In this document: one piece after another, positions 55,554 through 64,000 of the stretch
How the letters are laid out: each line of letters opens with the position of its first letter
How positions within the stretch are numbered: the first letter of the stretch is position 1
Assembly: GCF_000426065.1 (NCBI RefSeq)
Contig: NZ_AUEQ01000009.1
Location: 62,001 to 126,000 of the forward strand
Source: Mycobacterium sp. URHD0025
GTDB lineage: Bacteria > Actinomycetota > Actinomycetes > Mycobacteriales > Mycobacteriaceae
Direction: 5' to 3'
Length of the DNA stretch: 64,000 nucleotides
Program-made: the position numbers and the translations under genes
The notes under the pieces: generated by a model
The model's database searches: none
What the model was told of the DNA's origin: nothing
What the model saw: the letters and a program-made list of their open reading frames with translations, nothing else

Positions 55554-57077
55554 TCAGTTACTGTGACGGCGAACAATCGGGAACAAAACCGTCTCCCGAA
55601 TAGACAAGCCCGTCAACGCCATCAACAAGCGATCGATACCCATTCCGGTGCCCGTGGTGGGCGGCATCGCATACTCCAATGCGGCCAGGAAATCGTCGTC
55701 GAGAACCATTGCCTCGTCATCTCCGGCAGCCGCCGCACGGGCCTGCGCTTCGAATCTCTCGCGCTGGATTACCGGGTCGACGAGTTCGGAATAGCCCGTG
55801 GCGAGTTCGAAACGCCGCACGTAGAGGTCCCATTTCTCGGTCACTCCGGGGATGCTGCGGTGCGCGCGGGTCAGGGGCGAGGTCTCGACCGGGAAGTCGC
55901 GGACGAACGTGGGTGCCCACAGCTTTTCTCCGACAGTGTGTTCCCAGAGTTCTTCGACCAATTTTCCGTGCCCGTAGCCACGGTCCCGGGGAATCTCGAG
56001 CTCGAGCCCCTCGGCAATGCGCCACAAGCGATCCACCGATGTCTCGGGAGTGATCTCCTCGCCGAGAGCTTCCGACAGGGAGGGATACATTTCCAATGTC
56101 TCCCATTGTCCGTCGAGGTCGTAGATCGTGCCATCAGGCAATGGGACCTGACGCGTGCCGATGGCCTCGTCGGCAACTTCTTGAATAAGTTCCCGCGTGA
56201 CAAGCGCCGAATCGTTGTAGTCCCCGTAGGCCTGATATGTCTCCAACATCGAGAATTCCGGTGAGTGCGTGGAATCGACACCTTCGTTGCGAAAGTTCCG
56301 ATTCAACTCGAAAACCCGGTCAAAACCACCGACGATGCAGCGTTTGAGGAACAGTTCCGGCGCAATCCTCAGGTACAGATCAACGTCGAGCGCATTGGAA
56401 TGGGTGATGAACGGCCGCGCCGCCGCGCCGCCGGCCAGCGTCTGCAGCATCGGCGTCTCGACTTCGAGGAAGCCGCGCCGTTCCAGCGCGGCACGAACCG
56501 CCCGCACCACCGCGACCCGCTGCCGCGCGATACTGCGCGCCTCAGGGCGCACGATCAGATCGACGTAGCGCTGACGGACGCGGGCCTCTTCGCTCATCTC
56601 CTTGTGAGCAACGGGAAGCGGCCGTAACGCCTTGGCTGCCATCTGCCACGAATCGGCCAGCACCGACAATTCGCCGCGCTTCGAGCTGATCACCTCGCCG
56701 TGGACGAACACGATGTCGCCGAGATCGACATCGGCCTTCCACGCATCGAGGGACTCCTGGCCCACCTGGGCCAGGCTGATCATCGCCTGCAACTGGGTGC
56801 CGTCGCCCTCCTGCAGGGTCGCGAAGCACAACTTGCCGGAATTCCGCGCGAACACGACGCGGCCCGAGACACCCACCATCTGGCCGGTCTGGGTGTCGGC
56901 GGCAAGATCCGGATAGGCCTCGCGCAGTTCGGCCAGAGAGTGCGTGCGCGGAACGGTCACCGGATAGGGTTCGCGGCCCTCTGCCAGCAGCCGCTCCCGC
57001 TTGGCCTGACGAATCCGGAACTGTTCGGGAAGGTCGGCCTGGGACTGGGACGCGTCGTCGCGATCGGCTGGGCTCAC
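55554..57077 (-). CDS. lysS: Lysyl-tRNA synthetase, class II
   Basis: Synthetase of 507 residues. OB-fold anticodon domain at the front ([30 protein letters not shown]), class II motif 2 in [24 protein letters not shown] and motif 3 in [16 protein letters not shown] 57077 was chosen as the first start compatible with the gene length; the upstream frame enters the divergent gene. It follows the conserved lsr2-lysS order. Confidence 0.96.
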   Translation of the reverse strand: MSPADRDDASQSQADLPEQFRIRQAKRERLLAEGREPYPVTVPRTHSLAELREAYPDLAADTQTGQMVGVSGRVVFARNSGKLCFATLQEGDGTQLQAMISLAQVGQESLDAWKADVDLGDIVFVHGEVISSKRGELSVLADSWQMAAKALRPLPVAHKEMSEEARVRQRYVDLIVRPEARSIARQRVAVVRAVRAALERRGFLEVETPMLQTLAGGAAARPFITHSNALDVDLYLRIAPELFLKRCIVGGFDRVFELNRNFRNEGVDSTHSPEFSMLETYQAYGDYNDSALVTRELIQEVADEAIGTRQVPLPDGTIYDLDGQWETLEMYPSLSEALGEEITPETSVDRLWRIAEGLELEIPRDRGYGHGKLVEELWEHTVGEKLWAPTFVRDFPVETSPLTRAHRSIPGVTEKWDLYVRRFELATGYSELVDPVIQRERFEAQARAAAAGDDEAMVLDDDFLAALEYAMPPTTGTGMGIDRLLMALTGLSIRETVLFPIVRRHSN

Positions 57078-57100
57078 AAAATGCCAGCTTAAATGAACAC

Positions 57101-58339
57101 GTGACCGCGCAATTGCACGCCGACAAGGTGGCAGCACTCGACCACGAGCCGCTGGACTGGCGGTTCAAGGGCATCCCCACGTCCTGGTGGGGGCAGACTG
57201 CGGCCCAGGTCAGCTCGCTACATCCCGCATTCTTCGGCGACGGGCCGTCGGGCCCATCGGGGCCGGTATGCGTTCTGCGGGAATCCGCGCTTGTGCACAA
57301 CCTCACAACAATGGCGAATTGGTGTACCGACCGCGGTGTCGAATTGGCGCCGCACGGCAAGACACATATGGCTCCGCGGCTCGTGGCCCGCCAGTTCGGC
57401 GCCGGTGCGTGCGCCGTCACCGCCGCGACCATCAGCCAGGTCCGGATCTTCCGGGCCTTCGGCGTGAGCGATGTCGTGCTGGCCAATGAGGTGGTCGACC
57501 TCCCTGGCCTGGCCTGGCTGGCGGCCGAACTCGACGCGGATGCGGACTTCCACGCCGTGTGCTGGGTCGATTCGGTGGCCGGGGTCGAGTTGATGACGGC
57601 GGCGCTGGCCGGTGCACAGCGGCCCCTCGACGTGTGCGTCGAGGTCGGGATGATCGGGGGACGGACCGGCTGCCGCACCGACGCCGAGATCGACGAGGTG
57701 GCGCGCGCCGCGGCGACGAGTCCACGGCTGCGCCTGGTCGGGGTGGCCGGCTACGAGGCGTCCACCGGACAGGACGTGAGCCCGGACGCCGTCGCCGCGG
57801 TACGCGCCTACCTGACGCACCTGCGTGCCGCGGCGGTGCGACTGGCCGGCCTGTTCGAATCCGACACCGTCATGGTCACAGCCGGCGGCAGCACCTATCC
57901 CGACGCGGTGGCCGATGTGCTGGCCGGAGACTGGCCCGCCCACATGTCGGTGCGCACGATCCTGCGCAGCGGGTGCTACCTCACCCACGACCACGGCCTC
58001 TATGCGCGGACCTCGCCGCTGCGGCTACGGCCTGCGCTGCAGGTGTGGGCGCAGGTGGTGTCCCGGCCCGAAGCCGAGCTGGCGCTGGTGACGATGGGCC
58101 GTCGTGACGTGTCCTTCGACGCGGGGCTACCGGTGCCGCTGAACCTGCCCGGCAGCTCGGTGGTCAAACTCAACGACCAGCACGCCTTCGTGCAGTTGGC
58201 GGATGACGATCAGGCGCCGGTCGGATCGTGGCTGCCGTTCGGAATCTCGCACCCGTGCACCACATTCGACAAGTGGCAGCTGATCCCGGTGCTCGACGAC
58301 GAGGACCGGGTCAGTGCGCTGGTGCGAACGTTCTTCTGA
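57101..58339 (+). CDS. Fold-type III PLP enzyme (D-threonine aldolase/D-serine dehydratase-like)
   Basis: Protein of 412 residues. The PLP lysine motif is [10 protein letters not shown] (near residue 88), a TIM-barrel with [17 protein letters not shown] and a C-terminal beta domain with [12 protein letters not shown], the His and Cys that bind zinc or manganese in DSD/DTA enzymes. The substrate is not defined; D-threonine, D-serine or D-threo-hydroxyaspartate are all possible. The GTG start lies 24 bases from lysS, divergent. There is no equivalent at this place in the M. tuberculosis order I recall. Confidence 0.82.
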   Translation: MTAQLHADKVAALDHEPLDWRFKGIPTSWWGQTAAQVSSLHPAFFGDGPSGPSGPVCVLRESALVHNLTTMANWCTDRGVELAPHGKTHMAPRLVARQFGAGACAVTAATISQVRIFRAFGVSDVVLANEVVDLPGLAWLAAELDADADFHAVCWVDSVAGVELMTAALAGAQRPLDVCVEVGMIGGRTGCRTDAEIDEVARAAATSPRLRLVGVAGYEASTGQDVSPDAVAAVRAYLTHLRAAAVRLAGLFESDTVMVTAGGSTYPDAVADVLAGDWPAHMSVRTILRSGCYLTHDHGLYARTSPLRLRPALQVWAQVVSRPEAELALVTMGRRDVSFDAGLPVPLNLPGSSVVKLNDQHAFVQLADDDQAPVGSWLPFGISHPCTTFDKWQLIPVLDDEDRVSALVRTFF

Positions 58340-58353
58340 TCCGGCCGTCGTGA

Positions 58354-59169
58354 TCACTTGGCGGGCTTGAGCCGGCCCCTCTGGCTGTCCCGGTTGCGCT
58401 CGAAGACCAGCCGCAGGCCGTCGAGAGTGAGGTGGCGGTCGTAGTGCTGGACGGTCCGCAGGTCCGGCAGCACCAAGGGCGCGGTGTAGCCGGTGGCCAC
58501 CACTGCGACGTCGCTGCCGGAGAACCCGTCGACGTCCTCGCGGATCCGGTTGACCAGTCCGTCCACCAATGCGGCGAATCCGAAAACCGCTCCGGCCTGC
58601 ATGCATTCCACGGTGTTCTTGCCGATCACCGAACGCGGTCGGGTCAACTCGACCCGGCGCAGCGCGGCCGAGCGGGCGGCCGCGGCATCGGAGGACACCT
58701 GCACACCCGGCGCGATCGCCCCACCCAGGAACTCACCCTTGGCCGACACCACGTCGACGCAGATCGACGAACCGAAATCGACGATTATCGCCGCGGTGCG
58801 GTATTTGTGGTAGGCCGCAAGGCAATTCACGATCCGGTCGGCGCCGACTTCCTTCGGGTTGTCGACCAACAACGGGATGCCGGTGCGCACACCCGGTTCG
58901 ATCAGCACATGCGGCACGGACGGCCAGTACTGCTCCAGCATCAGACGCACCTCATGAAGCACCGAGGGCACGGTGGAAAGGGCAGTCGCACCTGTCAGTT
59001 CGTCCGTGGCATCACCGATCAGGCCGTCGATGGTGAGCGCCAATTCGTCGGCGGTCACCTCGGATTCGGTGCGGATCCGCCACTGCTGCACCACATTCGC
59101 GTGATCGCCCGTACCGGAGACCAGGCCGACGATGGTGTGGGTGTTGCGGACGTCGATGGCGAGCAGCAT
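58354..59169 (-). CDS. coaX: Type III pantothenate kinase CoaX
   Basis: Pantothenate kinase of 271 residues, first step of CoA synthesis. ASKHA-fold phosphate loops: [16 protein letters not shown] at the start, [27 protein letters not shown] (phosphate 2) and [11 protein letters not shown]. It overlaps the panD stop codon by one base, so it is coupled to panC-panD. Confidence 0.95.
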   Translation of the reverse strand: MLLAIDVRNTHTIVGLVSGTGDHANVVQQWRIRTESEVTADELALTIDGLIGDATDELTGATALSTVPSVLHEVRLMLEQYWPSVPHVLIEPGVRTGIPLLVDNPKEVGADRIVNCLAAYHKYRTAAIIVDFGSSICVDVVSAKGEFLGGAIAPGVQVSSDAAAARSAALRRVELTRPRSVIGKNTVECMQAGAVFGFAALVDGLVNRIREDVDGFSGSDVAVVATGYTAPLVLPDLRTVQHYDRHLTLDGLRLVFERNRDSQRGRLKPAK

Positions 59170-59585
59170 TATCGTGGCGACATCAGTTCGGAAGCGTCCT
59201 GGGGAACATACGCGGGATCGTGGCCATGTTCACCGAGGTCGATCTGCTCGTTGCCGGCGTCCACGAAGACGATCCGCGGCCGGTAGGCGCGGGCCTCGGC
59301 GTCCTCCATCACGCCGTAGGCGATCAGGATGACCAGATCGCCCGGATGGATGAGATGTGCTGCCGCACCGTTGATCCCGATCACCCCGGTGCCGCGTTCA
59401 CCGGTGATGGCGTACGTCACCAGCCGGGCACCGTTGTCGATGTCGACGATCGTCACCTGCTCGCCTTCGAGCAGATCGGCCGCCTCCATCAAGTCGGCGT
59501 CGATGGTCACCGAGCCCACGTAATGCAGGTCGGCCTGCGTCACCGTGGCGCGGTGAATCTTGGATTTCAGCATGGTGCGCTGCAT
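59169..59585 (-). CDS. panD: Aspartate 1-decarboxylase PanD
   Basis: Pyruvoyl enzyme precursor of 138 residues that makes beta-alanine from aspartate. The self-cleavage site is Gly24-Ser25 in HYVGSVTID, numbered as in other PanD proteins. The C-terminal tail (about 120-138) is longer than in E. coli and typical of mycobacteria. Start and stop overlap panC and coaX, so the three are translated together. Confidence 0.96.
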   Translation of the reverse strand: MQRTMLKSKIHRATVTQADLHYVGSVTIDADLMEAADLLEGEQVTIVDIDNGARLVTYAITGERGTGVIGINGAAAHLIHPGDLVILIAYGVMEDAEARAYRPRIVFVDAGNEQIDLGEHGHDPAYVPQDASELMSPR

Positions 59586-60529
59586 CAGTTCCTCCAGGGC
59601 AGTTCGTGATTGTCGCCGTCGCCGACGCGAGGGTGCCCGTCGATTCCCGCGGACGCCCCGATATCGACAGAGATGTTGTCCAGCAGCCGGGTTCGACCCA
59701 GGCGGGCCGCCACCAGCAACCGGGCCTGACCTTCACCGGGTGCGGGACCCAGCAGCGGGTCGCGCACTTCCAGATAGTCGACATCGATCGCGGGCACTTC
59801 GTCGAGCACGGCCCTGGCCGCATCGATGGCCGCCGATGCGCCGCCGGCCGCGGCGTATTTTCCGGCCAGCAGGGCCGCCGACAACGCCCCGGCCTGCTCG
59901 CGCTCGTCGGCGTCGAGGTAGCGATTGCGCGATGACATCGCCAGGCCATCGGATTCCCGGACGATCGGAACGCCGACGATCTGTACGTCGACGTTGAGAT
60001 CGGCGACCATCTGGCGGATCAATGCCAGTTGCTGATAGTCCTTTTCGCCGAAGAAGGCGCGATCGGGCCGGACGATCTGGAGCAGTTTGAGCACGACCGT
60101 CAGCACGCCCGCGAAATGGCCTGGCCGCGTGGCACCTTCGAGCTCGCCGCCGACCGGGCCCGGTTGCACACTGGTACGCGGGCCCTCTGGATACATCGCC
60201 GAACCTGTTGGAGTGAAAGCAATCTCGACGCCTTCGGCACGCAGCGCGGCCAGATCCTCGTCGAGGGTGCGGGGGTAGGCGTCGAGATCCTCCCCCGCCC
60301 CGAACTGCAGCGGGTTGACGAAGATCGATACCACCACGACAGCACCGGGAACTCGTTTGGCCGCACGGATCAGCGTCAGATGGCCCTCGTGCAGCGCGCC
60401 CATCGTCGGCACGAGCGTGACCCGCCGCCCACTGGTGCGCAGGGCCCTGGTGACCGCTGCCACATCGGCGGGTGCCGAATAGACGTTCAGCTCACCGGCG
60501 ACGAACTTCGGAGTCTTGCTGTGGGTCAT
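59585..60529 (-). CDS. panC: Pantothenate synthetase PanC
   Basis: Ligase of 314 residues joining pantoate and beta-alanine with ATP. The HIGH-type motif lies in MGALHEGHL near residue 44, and family segments are [39 protein letters not shown] and [12 protein letters not shown]. Its ATG overlaps the stop of the upstream DUF2520 gene (ATGA). Confidence 0.96.
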   Translation of the reverse strand: MTHSKTPKFVAGELNVYSAPADVAAVTRALRTSGRRVTLVPTMGALHEGHLTLIRAAKRVPGAVVVVSIFVNPLQFGAGEDLDAYPRTLDEDLAALRAEGVEIAFTPTGSAMYPEGPRTSVQPGPVGGELEGATRPGHFAGVLTVVLKLLQIVRPDRAFFGEKDYQQLALIRQMVADLNVDVQIVGVPIVRESDGLAMSSRNRYLDADEREQAGALSAALLAGKYAAAGGASAAIDAARAVLDEVPAIDVDYLEVRDPLLGPAPGEGQARLLVAARLGRTRLLDNISVDIGASAGIDGHPRVGDGDNHELPWRN

Positions 60530-61509
60530 CCTTGACTCGTTTCAGGGCTGGTTTCCGGGCCTGCTTCCAACACCGCGACCACATCCGCGGGCGCATGGGC
60601 ACGCTGGGCGGTACGCAACGAATCCGCGCGATATGCCTGTGCCAGTTGAGAATCCAATGTGCGCAGAGCAGCCAGATGCGCTGCCACCGCCGCCGCGTCA
60701 CCGCGCGCCACGGGCCCCGTCAACGCGGCCTGCCCGCGTTGCAGCGCGTTTTCCAGCGCGGCCCGGGCCAGCGGGCCCACCACCCGCTCGGCCAGGCCGC
60801 CGGGCGCATCGCCGACGAGTTCCTGGCCCAACAGCTCCTGCCCGCGCAGGGAGGCTCGCAGTGCGTCGACGGCATCGAGCAGCAAGGTGACCAGATGGTT
60901 GCTGGCATGCGCCAGTGCCGCGTGATACTGCGTCCGCGCGTGCTCGGGCACCCGGAACGGCTCGCCGCCGATCTCCAGCACCAGCGATTGTCCGATCGCG
61001 TAACCGACCTCGTCGGCCGCGGTGATACCGAAACACGCATCCGGCAGCCGCGCGATGTCCTCGTCGGAACCGGTGAACGTCATCGCCGGATGGATGGCCA
61101 GCGGAATGCACCCCAGCTCCGTCAGCGGGGCCAGTACCGCCACCCCGTTGGCACCGGAGGTGTGCACCACGATCGTGCCGGGCCGCACCACGCCGGTGGA
61201 GGCCAGACCGGACACCAGAGACGGCAACTCGGCGTCGGGGACCGTCAAGAGCAGCAGTTCAGCCCGTTGCGCCACATCGGGGACGGGCAGGATCGAGGTG
61301 TCGGGCAGTCGGCGCTGTGCCCGCGACCGCGACTCCCCGGAGATCGCGCTACAGGCCACCACCACGTGCTCGACACGCTCAAGGGCGTAGCCGAGCGCCG
61401 TGCCGACGCGGCCGGCCGAAATGATGCCGACGCTGAGTCTGGCGGGACGCAATCCCTCAGGAGGGGACCACCCGTTTGCAGGGGGCTGCTCCATCGCAGA
61501 CGACCTCAC
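60526..61509 (-). CDS. Rossmann-like/DUF2520 protein upstream of panC
   Basis: Protein of 327 residues with an N-terminal Rossmann dinucleotide fold ([19 protein letters not shown]) and a C-terminal helical DUF2520 domain like ketopantoate-reductase relatives. Segments [16 protein letters not shown] and [14 protein letters not shown] are conserved. It corresponds to Rv3603c. Genetic position next to panC suggests pantoate supply, but activity is not shown. Start MRSSAMEQ or Met at 61494; both fit. Confidence 0.85.
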   Translation of the reverse strand: MRSSAMEQPPANGWSPPEGLRPARLSVGIISAGRVGTALGYALERVEHVVVACSAISGESRSRAQRRLPDTSILPVPDVAQRAELLLLTVPDAELPSLVSGLASTGVVRPGTIVVHTSGANGVAVLAPLTELGCIPLAIHPAMTFTGSDEDIARLPDACFGITAADEVGYAIGQSLVLEIGGEPFRVPEHARTQYHAALAHASNHLVTLLLDAVDALRASLRGQELLGQELVGDAPGGLAERVVGPLARAALENALQRGQAALTGPVARGDAAAVAAHLAALRTLDSQLAQAYRADSLRTAQRAHAPADVVAVLEAGPETSPETSQG

Positions 61510-61573
61510 AGGTTGAATAGGTTCTCGTTCCAGTCCCGCGTTGCGGGTACCGGACGGTCGTCACGAGACTAGC

Positions 61574-63151
61574 TCACTCCTCGCGACGCCTGCGACGCCC
61601 GCCTTCAGCAGGGGCGGAGCGAAACCGTGCGAGCAGCTCATTCACCGATTGCCCGTCGGCGTGGTGCCCATTCGGCGGCTCGGGCTCGTCGTCGCCGCGG
61701 TGCCGTGAAGCCCGCCGCGGCGGCTCCGGCGGTTGCGAGGATTCGGTGGCCAATGCCGGGGACGTGGGCGCCGGGAGTGGACCTGCGGCGGCAGCCTCGG
61801 CTGCGGCGGAGTGCCGACCACGGGGCGTCTCAGGGGGCTGGCCTGCAGACATCGCGGGGGCCGGTGCCGGAGCCTGCTCAGGCGCGGGTTCAGGCGCCGG
61901 TTCGGGCTGGGGTGCGGGCGTTGCCGCGGGAGTCGATTCGGGTGCACGGCGCCTGCCGACATACTCCGTCGCGGAGCCGTTCTGGGCCGGCGGGGCAGAC
62001 CAGTTGCTGCCGGGGGCACCAGCGGGAATCCACTGCCCCTCGGCGGGCGCCGGTTGCCAACCGGTGGCCGCAGGTTCGGCCTCGTCTGCCTGCGTGCTCG
62101 CCGGCTCGGGTTCCGGGGCTTCGATCGTGGGCGACGGCTCCATCGGAGGCATCGCCGGCGGCGGCGGGGGTGGCGCCCACGTCGACGGCGGCTCTGGCTG
62201 CGGTTCGGTTTGCGGCTGCGGTTCCGCACGCGACACCGGTTGCGGTTCCGGCTCCGCGCGCGACACCGGTTGCGGTTCCGGTCGGGGCTGCGGTTCGGGG
62301 CGAGGTTGCGGTCCCGGTCGGAAGAGGGGTTGCGATTGAGGCTGCTGTTCCGGACGGAATACGGGTTGCGGTTCCGGCCGCGGCTGGGGCTCCTGCCGGC
62401 GCGGGGCCTCCGGCTGGCGGCCCGGCTCCTGTTGGCGGCCCGGCTCCTGCTGACGTGCCGATTCCTGTTGGCGCCGGCGGCGACGCGGCTGCTCACCGGC
62501 CGGCACGGGGCGCGACGGCAGCCGATGCGCACCACCCGAGTTGACCCAGTCGTTCTCCGGCGGCTGCGGCTCGGCCGGGACATCGATGATCGGGCTTTCC
62601 TCGGTACGCGACGATCGGATGTCGGTGACCTCGACCGGCGGCACATCCAGACGACTGGCGGTCACCCGTCCTGCCGTGCGCACGGCGCTCTTGTCTGTCT
62701 CCAGAGCCGGGCGGTGCACCAGGTCCGTGTCGAACAAGATCTCCAGATTCGCCCGCAGCGCGGCCAGTTCCGAGCGCAGCGCAGCAACCTCATCGGCGGC
62801 CTGGGCGCGCAGCTCGGAGGCGAGCTCCCGGCGCAGCTGGGTCTCGACGGTGAGCTCATACTCGCGCCGCGCCGAGATCTCCCGATCCAGCTGCAGGTCG
62901 TAGACGAACTTCAGATCCCGCGCCTTGGCCTGGTCCAGGTCGCTCTGGCGCCGGTAGATCACGGAGACGAACGCGGCCACCACAGCGGCCCACAGGGCCA
63001 GGATGACGGCGAGCTTCAGCAACTCGACGCGATCGGTGAACACCAATGCGGAGCTGGCCAGAATCGCGAGCACCAGCAATACCGTCAAAAGCAGCCAGCC
63101 CGGCCTTCGGCCGCCGCGCCGTGGCCGACCACCGCGGGGCAGAACGGTCAT
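61574..63151 (-). CDS. DUF6779-type membrane protein with long low-complexity tail
   Basis: Protein of 525 residues in the position of Rv3604c. Two N-terminal membrane helices (about 17-38 and 45-66) precede a helical, coiled-coil-like region with many Glu/Arg (70-145: QAKARDLKFVYDLQLDREISARREYELTVE). The rest is disordered and very rich in Pro, Gln, Glu, Ala and Arg, with repeats of PEPQPVSRAEP-type units near 270-320. The function is unknown. Its tail is likely to vary between strains because of repeats. Confidence 0.82.
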   Translation of the reverse strand: MTVLPRGGRPRRGGRRPGWLLLTVLLVLAILASSALVFTDRVELLKLAVILALWAAVVAAFVSVIYRRQSDLDQAKARDLKFVYDLQLDREISARREYELTVETQLRRELASELRAQAADEVAALRSELAALRANLEILFDTDLVHRPALETDKSAVRTAGRVTASRLDVPPVEVTDIRSSRTEESPIIDVPAEPQPPENDWVNSGGAHRLPSRPVPAGEQPRRRRRQQESARQQEPGRQQEPGRQPEAPRRQEPQPRPEPQPVFRPEQQPQSQPLFRPGPQPRPEPQPRPEPQPVSRAEPEPQPVSRAEPQPQTEPQPEPPSTWAPPPPPPAMPPMEPSPTIEAPEPEPASTQADEAEPAATGWQPAPAEGQWIPAGAPGSNWSAPPAQNGSATEYVGRRRAPESTPAATPAPQPEPAPEPAPEQAPAPAPAMSAGQPPETPRGRHSAAAEAAAAGPLPAPTSPALATESSQPPEPPRRASRHRGDDEPEPPNGHHADGQSVNELLARFRSAPAEGGRRRRREE

Positions 63152-63229
63152 GCGCCGACTGTACCCGTCAGCACTCGTCTAACCAGGCGACCGCTGCGGC
63201 GATTCGGCCAACTACCGAGGGGGAATCGG

Positions 63230-63706
63230 TCACTCGGTCGCAGTGTCCCCGTTGTCCGGCGGTTCCTCGGGGGACTTGCAGCAGTGCTGCAGCCACACCG
63301 CCGCGACAGCCAGCGCCAGAGCGCTGACCGCAGCGACCGCCACGCCGGGGGTGTCCTCACCGGCCACCCGCAGTTCACCGCGCCGCGGCAGCAGGTACAC
63401 CAGCACACCGATCCACCAGCCGGCGGTGACGGCGCCGACCCAGGCCGAGGCCTTGGCGATGACCACCGACCGCGCCACGGTGAGTGGGTGCAGTCGGCCG
63501 GCGCCGACCCCGATCTGCCCGTCTTTGATCTTGGCCCGCACATAGAACGCCCAGCCCGCCTCGGCGAACGCGACCGCCAGCAACGAAAGCCCGGTCCACA
63601 CGGTCAACGGCGGGAACCACCGGTAGAGCACGCCGATGAGCACGTAGCCGACGATTGCGACGACGACGACCGTGCCGGCCAGGTCACGCTTGCGGGTCGG
63701 ACCCAT
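63230..63706 (-). CDS. DUF3180 family membrane protein
   Basis: Protein of 158 residues with four hydrophobic helices and a short polar C terminus (CCKSPEEPPDNGDTATE). It matches the DUF3180 protein that follows folK in mycobacteria (Rv3605c position). No function is assigned. ATG 63706 begins where the folK stop codon ends. Confidence 0.85.
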   Translation of the reverse strand: MGPTRKRDLAGTVVVVAIVGYVLIGVLYRWFPPLTVWTGLSLLAVAFAEAGWAFYVRAKIKDGQIGVGAGRLHPLTVARSVVIAKASAWVGAVTAGWWIGVLVYLLPRRGELRVAGEDTPGVAVAAVSALALAVAAVWLQHCCKSPEEPPDNGDTATE

Positions 63707-64000
63707 CAGTCCGTCACCGGTTCGGTGCGGACGTTCAGCGCCAGATCGGTGCGCCTGACGCCGGCCCGTTCGACGGGGTCGATGTCCTCCAGCAGGTGTG
63801 CCACCCGTCGGGACCGGCCGACCACCGTGAGGGTGGCGTCCGGATCCACCGCCAACCACGGGATCAGGACGAACGCACGCAGGTGGGCAAGCGGATGCGG
63901 CAACGTCAGTTCCTCGTCGCGGGACAACACCTCGACGTCACCGTCGTGGCAGGTGACCAGGTCGACATCGAGGGTGCGCGGGCCCCACTTCTGTTCGCGG
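63706..64000 (-). CDS. folK: FolK, HPPK (cut by window end)
   Basis: Only the C-terminal 97 residues are in the window. The segment KWGPRTLDVDLVTC is the family signature of 6-hydroxymethyl-7,8-dihydropterin pyrophosphokinase in folate synthesis. It is followed by TLPHPLAHLRAFVLIPWLAVDPDA. It ends at 63706, overlapping the DUF3180 start. The N terminus is missing. Confidence 0.9.
   Translation of the reverse strand, partial: REQKWGPRTLDVDLVTCHDGDVEVLSRDEELTLPHPLAHLRAFVLIPWLAVDPDATLTVVGRSRRVAHLLEDIDPVERAGVRRTDLALNVRTEPVTD

Overview
The window is high-GC, densely packed actinobacterial DNA. Gene content and order point to a fast-growing mycobacterium (Mycolicibacterium type). The cholesterol block hsaADCB-kshB-fadE34-kstR, the housekeeping run rlmB-cysS-ispF-ispD-carD-lpqE-radA-disA-canB-mutY, and clpC1-lsr2-lysS-coaX-panD-panC-folK follow the same order as the M. 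tuberculosis Rv3567c-Rv3606c region. Extra metal and cobalamin genes are inserted. No tRNA, rRNA, insertion sequence, prophage or CRISPR array was seen. The species cannot be named from this sequence.

Layout. 0-3 kb: tail of a TetR regulator, a mycofactocin-type SDR dehydrogenase, and a GjpA-like envelope protein preceded by two IdeR-like iron boxes. 3-13 kb: sterol ring degradation (hsaA-D, kshB), fadE34 and the repressor kstR, with KstR operators in both divergent promoters; otsB follows kstR by 3 nt. 13.5-30 kb: a metal and cobalamin island. It holds a LacI regulator, znuABC, a CobW GTPase, two tandem AztD-like lipoproteins, bluB, pxpA, a two-gene permease (COG0701 plus TIGR03943), a B12-type ABC importer (btuFCD plus a 54-residue FhuF-like iron-sulfur protein), and zinc-independent ribosomal proteins L28, L33, S14, S18 and L31 with the CobW-like MRF protein. 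Three clear Zur-type boxes (and a fourth weaker one) and one cobalamin riboswitch lie in this island. 30-50 kb: a lower-GC duplicated-domain membrane protein, then the conserved housekeeping run, mhuD and lpqF. 50-52 kb: cbtB-cbtA-phosphatase behind a second cobalamin riboswitch. 52-64 kb: clpC1, lsr2, lysS, a fold-III PLP enzyme, the pantothenate/CoA genes and the start of folK (cut by the window edge).

How it works together. The cholesterol genes form one KstR-controlled catabolic unit. The island looks like a zinc-starvation response: uptake (znuABC), zinc handling (CobW, AztD-like), zinc-sparing ribosomes (L28/L33/S14/S18/L31) and ribosome hibernation (MRF). The most striking point is that cobalamin functions are wired into it. 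bluB faces a Zur box, and the btuFCD riboswitch starts only about 20 nt after the last zinc-free ribosomal gene, so B12 uptake may be transcribed from the zinc-controlled promoter and then gated by cobalamin.
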